From Bryobacterales bacterium (lineage in GTDB: Bacteria > Acidobacteriota > Terriglobia > Bryobacterales > Bryobacteraceae), in assembly GCA_016880505.1 (NCBI GenBank), contig JAEHDI010000893.1, positions 1-5,858 of the forward strand: a stretch of 5,858 nucleotides of DNA, read 5' to 3'. The translations under genes and the position numbers were made by a program. The notes beneath the pieces are model-generated. The model made no database searches. It saw only the letters and a list, made by a program, of their open reading frames with translations, and was not told the DNA's origin. Positions within the stretch are counted from its first letter, which is position 1. Every line of letters begins with the position of its first letter. Positions 1 to 5,858 of the stretch are shown here, piece after piece.

Positions 1-120
1 CATCGGCGTGTAGGCGTCCATCTTGCGATAGCCTTCGGCGTACGCCCGCTGCGCGGCCGCAAGCAGATCGCCCGGGCTTTCGAACTGCGCGATTACTCCG
101 TACAGTCGCCGTCTCTCCAT
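1..120 (-). CDS. actD: ActD, DUF3341 subunit of alternative complex III (N-terminus only)
   Basis: The ATG is at 120-118 and the frame stays open to the window edge, giving 40 residues that begin MERRRLYGVIAQFESPGDLL and end MDAYTPM. The pattern 'YG-(hydrophobic)-A-x-F-x-x-P-x-x-L-x-A-A' followed by 'GY(R/K)-x-M-D-A-Y-T-P' is the characteristic start of DUF3341/ActD. From family knowledge, ActD is a small membrane subunit with two helices further along that packs against the integral-membrane core; it carries no known cofactor. The gene starts 4 nt after the actC stop, so it belongs to the same operon. The best upstream purine stretch (GGAAGG, about 15 nt before the ATG) is too far for a good ribosome binding site, so translational coupling to actC is likely. 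The gene is cut by the window edge; its membrane part is not visible here. Confidence 0.92.
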   Translation of the reverse strand, partial: MERRRLYGVIAQFESPGDLLAAAQRAYAEGYRKMDAYTPM

Positions 121-124
121 ACGC

Positions 125-1528
<1,404 letters not shown>

Positions 1529-1532
1529 TGCG

Positions 1533-4502
1533 CTAGCCTTTCTTGAGCTCGGGGTTGGGGTTCCGCAGTCGCGCCAGGTAGGTTGTTCGCGGCTTGGTGT
1601 TCAGCTCGTCCAGGATGCCGTAGTTCAGCGGGTCCTTCTTCAACTTCGCCACGCGGCTGTTCGGATCGTTCATGTCGCCGAACACGATCGCCTGAGTGGG
1701 GCACACCGCCTGGCACGCGGTGACCACCTCGCCGTCACGAATCTTGCGGCCTTCCTTCTCCGATTCAATCCGCGCCGAGTTGATCCGCTGCACGCAGTAA
1801 GTACACTTCTCCATCACGCCGCGGCTGCGCACCGTGACGTCCGGGTTCCGCATCGGCTCGAGGCTTTTCGTATCCCAGTCCGAGTACAAGAAGAAGTTGA
1901 AGCGCCGCACCTTGTACGGGCAGTTGTTCGAACAGTAGCGGGTGCCGACGCAGCGGTTGTAGACCATCTGGTTTAGCCCCTCGCTGCTGTGGTTCGTCGC
2001 GCCTGTCGGGCAGACGACCTCGCACGGCGCGTGGTCGCAATGGTGGCACATCATCGGCTGGTGGCACACCTCGGGATCGTCCAGCCCGCCCTTGAAGTAC
2101 CGGTCGATCCGGATCCATTGCATCTCCCGCCCGCGCGCCACCTCGGTCTTTCCGACCACGGGAATGTTATTCTCCGCCTGGCATGCCACCACGCACGCAT
2201 TGCAGCCGGTGCATGCGTTCAGGTCCACCGCCATGCCCCACGAATGGCCCTCGTACTTGAATTCCTTGTAGAGCGACAACTCCTTCACCGGGCCGTGACC
2301 CACGTGTTGGGCGAAGTGCGGATCCTTGCGGTACTCGTCGACGGTCGCTTCGCGCACGAGGTCCCGCCCTTCCATGCTGTTGTGATCCTGCGTGCACGCG
2401 AGCTTGTACGTCGCGCTCGTCTTCGAGACCGCCAGTCCCCCTCCGCCCCACGGGGCGTCCGAAGTCCGCAACGGATAAGCGCTGAAGCCAGGCCCCTCCG
2501 CGATCTTGCCTCCCCGGGTGCGGCCGTAGCCGAGATGAACCGTCGCCGAGTTTTCTGCGTGGCCCGGAAGGATCCACGCCGCCCCACGGACCGTCCGCCC
2601 GGCGCGTCGCAACTCCAATACCTGCCCGTTGGCCACGCCCAGGCGCTCGGCAGTCGCCGGGCTAATGAGCACTGTGTTATCCCACGTCAGCTTGGTCAGT
2701 GGCTTCGGCAGCTCCTGAAGCCACCCATTGTTCGCGAAGCGGCCGTCCCAAACCGTCGGGTCGGGGCGGAGGCACAACTCCATTCCTTCTTGACCCTTCG
2801 GCGCCGGCAGAGCAGCCGCGAAGTCCTTTCGCACCGAAACATTCTTCGGGGCGACGGCCGTGCCGGCTATCAGGCCGTCGTGCAGCGCGGTCTTCCACGT
2901 TTTCTCGAACCCCGCCTCGCCGAGCCGGCCACGCCAGTACTCTTTGATAATGTCGTGTCCCGCCAGTTCGCCCTTGCCCGACAGCACCGCGAGCACTTCG
3001 TACACCGACTTGCCTCCGTATAACGGAGCGATCAGCGGCTGCTGGATGGTTACCGTCCCGTCAAACGCCCTGGCATCACCCCAGCTCTCGAGATAGTGGG
3101 TCTCAGCCAGGTGCCAGTGGCACAGGCCGGATGTCTCATCGTCGTACAACCCCAACCGGATCCGGCGCTTCACCTTGAGCAGCCCCTGCCGGAACTCGCA
3201 ATCGGCCGGCGCGTTGTATACGGGATTGCCGCCGATGATCACGAGCGTTTCGACCCGGCCTGCCCTCATGTCCTCGGCAAGCTGCCGCATGGATTCGCCC
3301 TGCTCCACGGGCGCCGCTTCAACCGGCTCCGTATAGACGACGGTCTTCCCGGCGTTGCCGAGAGCCGCGTTGATGGCGTGCGCGAGGGCGTGGACTGCCA
3401 CTGGCTGCTGGTCGCCCGCGATTACCAGGCTCGACCCGGCATGCTTCTTTAGGTCCGCCGCCACCGCCTCCACCCATCCGGACGGCGCCGGCGAGCCCGG
3501 TGCCGACACAGCGATTCCCAGCGCCGCCGCCACCGCCCACGCGAATGGTTCCACGTCGCTTGCACGCAACGGCAACCGATGGTCGGCGATGCTTCCCGTG
3601 CTCGACGGGGCCGCTTCAACGATGTACAGGCGGTTCATCCGGTCGCCGCCTTCCCGGCGCCGCGCCGCAAACTCCCGCGCATAACGGACGCTGCCCGGAC
3701 CGGAGGCCAGGAAATCCGCGTCGAGCGAAAGAATCACGTCGGCCTGGCCAATTCTGTGGATTGTGTTCACCGGTTCGCCGAAAGCGAGCTTCGCGCCGCC
3801 GACCGCGCTGTCCCTCGCCGCCGGTTCGTATTGGTGCCACCTTGCTTCCGGAAACTCCGCCAGCAGGTCCTTCAACTGCTGCGCTAGTGTGGGCGACGTC
3901 ACGGTCTCGGTGAGGATGCGCATCCCGGCGCCCTCTTTCGCGAGCAGGCCTTCGCGCAACAGGCCCACTTCCGCCAGGAACGCGGCCCAATTGCTGATAA
4001 GCCCGTTCCGCAACACCACTTGCGACCGGTCCGGATCATAGAGCGTCAGGATCGACGCCTGCGCGAAGGCATCGGTCGCGCCTAAGCTCGCCGGATGCTC
4101 CGGATTGCCCTCGATCTTCGTCGGCCGGCCCATGTGACTCTCCACTAAAACGCCGGCGGCGTACCCGCCCAGAGTCATCGCCGTAGCGAAGTACATCGGC
4201 TTGCCCGGGATCATGTCCTCGGGAGCTCGGACGTAGGGGACGATCTTTTCCGGCGGCTGCTTGGTGCATGCGGTGAGGCCCGCAAAGGCGATCGACGCTC
4301 CCAGCAGCTTCAGCAGGTCGCGGCGGCCGAGCGGGTTCTTCCATTCGGAAGTGCCCGGCGTGAATTCGTTGTCGACAAACGCCTGAAATTCGGCGGTCTG
4401 GGCGACTTCGTCCAGGCTGCGCCAGTACTCCTCTCCCCGGGCATTCTCCAGACGCGCGCGGATCGCGGACAGGTCGAGCGGCGAATTCTTCGGTTGCATC
4501 AT
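1533..4502 (-). CDS. actB: ActB, molybdopterin-oxidoreductase-like and iron-sulfur fusion subunit of alternative complex III
   Basis: This 989-aa subunit is the electron-transfer core of ACIII, facing the periplasm. Residues 59-79 hold a Tat-like signal (GRRDLLKLLGAS) running into the lipobox-like LTAC with Cys79, so export folded and anchoring by a lipid are plausible. Residues about 85-740 resemble a molybdopterin oxidoreductase. No N-terminal Fe-S binding motif is seen there, in keeping with ActB, which is known to bind no molybdenum cofactor. The C-terminal ferredoxin domain has Cys at 764/767/770/774, at 819/822/827/831, at 851/857/861 and at 900/903/930/934. That is fifteen ligand candidates (an extra Cys lies at 813), which fits three [4Fe-4S] and one [3Fe-4S] cluster as known for ACIII. 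The start ATG overlaps the actA stop (ATGA). A second ATG follows immediately, so either Met could be used. No Shine-Dalgarno sequence precedes it, so reinitiation after actA is likely. Confidence 0.96.
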   Translation of the reverse strand: MMQPKNSPLDLSAIRARLENARGEEYWRSLDEVAQTAEFQAFVDNEFTPGTSEWKNPLGRRDLLKLLGASIAFAGLTACTKQPPEKIVPYVRAPEDMIPGKPMYFATAMTLGGYAAGVLVESHMGRPTKIEGNPEHPASLGATDAFAQASILTLYDPDRSQVVLRNGLISNWAAFLAEVGLLREGLLAKEGAGMRILTETVTSPTLAQQLKDLLAEFPEARWHQYEPAARDSAVGGAKLAFGEPVNTIHRIGQADVILSLDADFLASGPGSVRYAREFAARRREGGDRMNRLYIVEAAPSSTGSIADHRLPLRASDVEPFAWAVAAALGIAVSAPGSPAPSGWVEAVAADLKKHAGSSLVIAGDQQPVAVHALAHAINAALGNAGKTVVYTEPVEAAPVEQGESMRQLAEDMRAGRVETLVIIGGNPVYNAPADCEFRQGLLKVKRRIRLGLYDDETSGLCHWHLAETHYLESWGDARAFDGTVTIQQPLIAPLYGGKSVYEVLAVLSGKGELAGHDIIKEYWRGRLGEAGFEKTWKTALHDGLIAGTAVAPKNVSVRKDFAAALPAPKGQEGMELCLRPDPTVWDGRFANNGWLQELPKPLTKLTWDNTVLISPATAERLGVANGQVLELRRAGRTVRGAAWILPGHAENSATVHLGYGRTRGGKIAEGPGFSAYPLRTSDAPWGGGGLAVSKTSATYKLACTQDHNSMEGRDLVREATVDEYRKDPHFAQHVGHGPVKELSLYKEFKYEGHSWGMAVDLNACTGCNACVVACQAENNIPVVGKTEVARGREMQWIRIDRYFKGGLDDPEVCHQPMMCHHCDHAPCEVVCPTGATNHSSEGLNQMVYNRCVGTRYCSNNCPYKVRRFNFFLYSDWDTKSLEPMRNPDVTVRSRGVMEKCTYCVQRINSARIESEKEGRKIRDGEVVTACQAVCPTQAIVFGDMNDPNSRVAKLKKDPLNYGILDELNTKPRTTYLARLRNPNPELKKG
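1537..1541 (-). promoter_or_regulatory. Ribosome binding site of actC
   Basis: The minus strand reads AAAGG within AAGAAAGG, ending eight bases before the actC ATG and lying just inside the end of actB. It is the clearest ribosome binding site in the operon and fixes the actC start at 1528. Confidence 0.6.
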
Positions 4503-5146
4503 CGGTGGCAGACGGAACAGTCCGTCAACTTGCGGATCTTGTATTCCTCGACGAGCTTGCGCCCCAAGGCGAGCTGGTCAGAAGGCGCCTGGTAGGACAT
4601 GTTGAAAACCTGGTCCCGAGGGCGCACGAAGCGCTCCGGCTGCCGGTGACACTCCAGGCACCACTCCATGTAAAGCGTGTTCGTCTTCCACATCAGTGGC
4701 ATCTGGTCAACCCGCCCGTGGCAGGTCGCGCAGCCGATCCCCTTCTTCACGTGGATGCTGTGGTTGAAGTACACAAATCCCGGCAGATCATGCACCCGCG
4801 TCCAGCGGATGGACTGATCGTTCCGAAAGCTTGTCCGCACCGGTTCGAGCATCGGGCTGTCGGCCCAGATCTGCGAGTGGCAGCTCATGCACGTCTCAGT
4901 CGGCGGCATCCCAGCCATAGAGGAAATCTCGACCGTCGAGTGGCAGTACCGGCAGTCGATGCCAAGCCCGGCCACATGGTGTTTGTGGCTGAACGGCACC
5001 GGCTGGGCGAGCGCGACTCCAACGTCGGTAACGTACGGCGAGCGATTGACCTCATTCAGAACCCAGAGCAACCCGCCGCCGATGAACAGCGCCCCGAAGA
5101 TGCTCACCCGGGCGATCGTATTCGTACTTGGATGAAAGATCTGCAA
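4499..5146 (-). CDS. actA: ActA, membrane-anchored pentaheme cytochrome c of alternative complex III
   Basis: This 215-aa protein has exactly five CXXCH heme c motifs: CRYCH (65-69), CMSCH (86-90), CATCH (139-143), CLECH (163-167) and CSVCH (210-214). The last lies one residue from the C-terminus. Extra histidines (54, 56, 57, 119, 129, 132) are candidate distal ligands. A single hydrophobic segment near residues 11-30 is an uncleaved anchor, placing the hemes on the periplasmic side. Five hemes matches ActA of known ACIII enzymes, where it takes electrons from the ActB clusters and passes them to a cytochrome or oxidase. The start is TTG at 5146-5144. The frame is closed by a TGA 24 nt further upstream and has no ATG before it. 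A GTG at 5107 would remove the start of the anchor. No good ribosome binding site is placed for the TTG, so the start is the weak point. The family and the heme content are secure. Confidence 0.93.
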   Translation of the reverse strand: MQIFHPSTNTIARVSIFGALFIGGGLLWVLNEVNRSPYVTDVGVALAQPVPFSHKHHVAGLGIDCRYCHSTVEISSMAGMPPTETCMSCHSQIWADSPMLEPVRTSFRNDQSIRWTRVHDLPGFVYFNHSIHVKKGIGCATCHGRVDQMPLMWKTNTLYMEWCLECHRQPERFVRPRDQVFNMSYQAPSDQLALGRKLVEEYKIRKLTDCSVCHR

Positions 5147-5153
5147 ACCCAGT

Positions 5154-5183
5154 ACCCAGACATCCCCTCAGGCAGACCCAGAC
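5154..5183. repeat. Direct repeat of ACCCAGAC in the actA leader
   Basis: ACCCAGAC occurs at 5154-5161 and again at 5176-5183, a 22-bp period or about two helical turns, inside the predicted 5' leader of actA. On the transcript this is GUCUGGGU twice in a G-rich stretch. It could be a binding site or chance in GC-rich sequence. Confidence 0.3.
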
Positions 5184-5203
5184 GCCCCCGCCTTCGTGGG
5201 TAA

Positions 5204-5214
5204 ATGTTAAACAT
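5204..5214. repeat. Perfect 5-1-5 palindrome at the predicted act start site
   Basis: The plus strand reads ATGTT-A-AACAT, centred at 5209, immediately downstream of the -10 box and over the predicted transcription start. Its core TGTTAAACA resembles the TGTTAAAAACA of the hairpin at 5291-5303. An operator role is inferred from position alone. Confidence 0.4.
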
Positions 5215-5216
5215 CC

Positions 5217-5246
5217 AGTATATTTTCTTGTCATACCGTATGTCAA
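5217..5246 (-). promoter_or_regulatory. Sigma70-like promoter of the act operon
   Basis: On the minus strand TTGACA (5246-5241) is followed after 18 bases by TATACT (5222-5217). The -35 box is a perfect consensus match and the -10 box matches TATAAT at five of six positions. Upstream of the -35 box lies an A/T-rich stretch (5247-5278) with T-runs that could act as an UP element. The predicted start site is near 5210, giving a leader of about 64 nt before the actA TTG. The position right after the likely fmdB terminator and in front of actA supports it. This is a sequence match only; start-site mapping would settle it. Confidence 0.75.
5232..5242. repeat. Perfect 5-1-5 palindrome in the act promoter spacer
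   Basis: The plus strand reads CATAC-C-GTATG. It lies between the -35 and -10 boxes and overlaps the -35 box by two bases. It is also embedded in a direct repeat of TGTCA (5229-5233 and 5241-5245). The position is right for an operator, but no known regulator motif is recognised. Confidence 0.4.
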
Positions 5247-5272
5247 AGCCCTAAAATCCCCGCAAATAAAAG

Positions 5273-5303
5273 AAAAAAGGAGGTTTACCTCTGTTAAAAA
5301 CAG
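5273..5303 (-). terminator. Probable intrinsic terminator of the fmdB-family gene
   Basis: Reading leftward, CTGTT-TTT-AACAG (5303-5291) is followed directly by GAGG-TAAA-CCTC (5291-5280), then C and a run of six T (5278-5273), with more T beyond. The stems are short (4-5 bp), so efficiency may be modest. The placement between the zinc-ribbon gene and the act promoter suits termination of the upstream transcript. Confidence 0.5.
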
Positions 5304-5360
5304 CCGGCGGGAAAGGGGTTTCGCGGCGTTTCAGGGGGCTGACGATGACTTGGTTCTTGT

Positions 5361-5376
5361 GCGGCCGACCGGCCGC
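5361..5376. repeat. GC-rich palindrome downstream of the fmdB-family gene
   Basis: GCGGCCG-AC-CGGCCGC has perfect 7-base arms around two bases and would fold as at least a 6-bp GC stem. It sits 15 bp after the zinc-ribbon stop codon. No T-run follows on either strand, so it is not a textbook terminator. It may protect the 3' end of the transcript or be a chance palindrome. Confidence 0.4.
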
Positions 5377-5391
5377 GTGGCAGGACTACCC

Positions 5392-5571
5392 TCAAGTGAA
5401 GGGGCTATTGCCACCGCCGCCGCACCCGCCAGTCGCGAAGGACGAGAGCAGCCGCTCGGTCGCCTCGGACTCGCAATGGGGACACTGCATCGCGCGGTCT
5501 GCGTCCGCGATCCGGCGGATCTTCTCGAACGTCCGCCCGCAGTTCCCACAACGGTATTCGTAGAGAGGCAT
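5392..5571 (-). CDS. FmdB-family zinc-ribbon regulatory protein
   Basis: This 59-aa protein begins MPLYEYRCGNCGRTFEK, the hallmark of the FmdB/CxxC_CXXC_SSSS family. Two CxxC knuckles (C8/C11 and C30/C33) form a zinc ribbon, followed by 'ATERLLSSF' and a glycine-rich tail with one more cysteine (C50). The family is named after a putative regulator of formamidase in Methylophilus; its general role is not well defined, and small single-ribbon members occur widely as stand-alone proteins. The start at 5571 is chosen because family members begin MPxYEY. The frame is open upstream (another ATG lies at 5583, four codons before), but the extra residues do not look like this family. A purine stretch (GGATGAAAG) lies just upstream of the ATG. 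It is co-oriented with act but separated by 245 bp with a terminator-like signal and its own act promoter, so probably not part of that operon. Confidence 0.88.
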   Translation of the reverse strand: MPLYEYRCGNCGRTFEKIRRIADADRAMQCPHCESEATERLLSSFATGGCGGGGNSPFT

Positions 5572-5653
5572 GCTTTCATCCATGATGCAGGGGACCGTGG
5601 CGAGGTGACAGCCCCCACCACTTCTCCGAAAGCTGCTGTAATCTGGGGAATCT
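5572..5653. promoter_or_regulatory. Divergent intergenic region between the zinc-ribbon gene and the carboxypeptidase gene
   Basis: These 82 bp separate two genes transcribed away from each other, so both promoters should lie here or overlap the genes. The best rightward -10 candidates are TGTAAT (5637-5642) and TAATCT (5639-5644), but no matching -35 box sits at a proper distance. No convincing leftward promoter was found either. The promoters are inferred from layout, not seen. Confidence 0.35.
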
Positions 5654-5858
5654 ATGCGGAGAATCGGTCTTCTCGCTCTGTTTCTTGCCGCTTTGGCGCC
5701 CGCCGCCCAGGACAAATTCGAATACTGGCCGGGCGCCGTCTACGATCCGGCGATCCCCACGTTCCGAAAAGTGCTCGGCTACGAGACCGGCGAGCGCATC
5801 TCCTGGCACGCAAATCTCGTGAAGTACCTCGAAGCATTGGCGACCGCCGCGCCCGACC
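5654..5858 (+). CDS. Secreted M14-type zinc carboxypeptidase (N-terminus only)
   Basis: The ATG at 5654 is preceded by GGGGAA (5645-5650), and the frame is open to the window edge for 68 codons. Residues 1-18 form a Sec signal peptide (MRR, then a leucine/alanine core) with likely cleavage after APAA. The mature start, with 'YWPGAVYDPAIPTFRKVLGY' followed by 'GERIS' and 'LVKYLEALATAAPD', matches the segment that precedes the catalytic domain in bacterial M14 (carboxypeptidase A-like) metallopeptidases, which hydrolyse C-terminal residues from peptides outside the cytoplasm. The zinc ligands (HxxE and a later His) lie beyond the window, so the family call rests on the N-terminal pattern only and catalytic competence cannot be judged. 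It is divergent from the zinc-ribbon gene and shows no functional link with the act operon. Confidence 0.7.
   Translation, partial: MRRIGLLALFLAALAPAAQDKFEYWPGAVYDPAIPTFRKVLGYETGERISWHANLVKYLEALATAAPD

Noticed and set aside
1989..3023. 344-aa open frame on the plus strand opposite actB
   Set aside because: It is antisense to a convincingly conserved gene, its composition is biased, and it has no domain or ribosome binding site. It reflects third-position GC bias.
5104..5163. 19-residue leader reading frame overlapping actA
   Set aside because: The GAGGGG touches its ATG with no spacer and the peptide ([10 protein letters not shown]...) shows no attenuation-type codon run. It is kept only as context for the actA start question, not as a gene.
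4505..5203. 232-aa open frame on the plus strand opposite actA
   Set aside because: It lies opposite the five heme motifs of actA, which are plainly the coding strand. The antisense product has no family features.
5279..5284. Shine-Dalgarno-like GGAGGT on the plus strand after an A-run
   Set aside because: No start codon with an open frame follows at proper spacing. It is better explained as one arm of the leftward terminator hairpin.
5345..5563. 72-aa open frame on the plus strand
   Set aside because: It is antisense to the FmdB-type zinc-ribbon gene and has no family resemblance.
5572..5715. Upstream extension of the zinc-ribbon reading frame (up to 48 more residues)
   Set aside because: The extension is not FmdB-like, would overlap the start of the divergent carboxypeptidase gene, and family members begin at the MPLYEY methionine.

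Overview
The window is a GC-rich, tightly packed bacterial locus dominated by one operon read leftward on the minus strand. It encodes the first four subunits of alternative complex III (ACIII, Act): actA (pentaheme cytochrome c), actB (Tat-targeted molybdopterin-oxidoreductase-like subunit fused to an iron-sulfur domain), actC (NrfD-like ten-helix quinol-site subunit) and the first 40 codons of actD (DUF3341). ACIII replaces the bc1 complex in many Acidobacteriota, Bacteroidota, Rhodothermota and others. The protein flavour, high GC and the neighbouring M14-type carboxypeptidase suggest an acidobacterium of the Solibacter/Bryobacter kind. That assignment is inference from sequence style, not a database result.

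Layout, right to left along the operon. An 82-bp divergent intergenic (5572-5653) separates a rightward secreted zinc-carboxypeptidase gene (5654 to the window end, partial) from a leftward 59-aa FmdB-type zinc-ribbon gene (5571-5392). The 245-bp gap 5391-5147 holds a GC-rich palindrome, tandem small hairpins with a T-tract (probable fmdB terminator), an A/T-rich stretch, a strong sigma70-like promoter and a roughly 64-nt leader. actA, actB, actC and actD follow with almost no spacing: a 4-bp ATGA overlap, then a 4-nt gap, then a 4-nt gap. They are therefore one transcription and translation unit that continues past the left edge.

How the genes work together: menaquinol is expected to be oxidised at the ActC/ActB interface. 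Electrons would pass through the [3Fe-4S] and [4Fe-4S] clusters of the ActB C-terminal domain to the five hemes of ActA, and on to a downstream cytochrome or terminal oxidase, probably encoded beyond the left edge. ActD is an accessory membrane subunit.

I found no undescribed biological system. The most interesting non-coding signal is the act promoter, which carries two perfect 5-1-5 palindromes (one in the spacer, one at the predicted start site). Next are the weak TTG start of actA and a short direct repeat in the leader. No RNA genes, CRISPR arrays, insertion sequences or attachment sites were seen.
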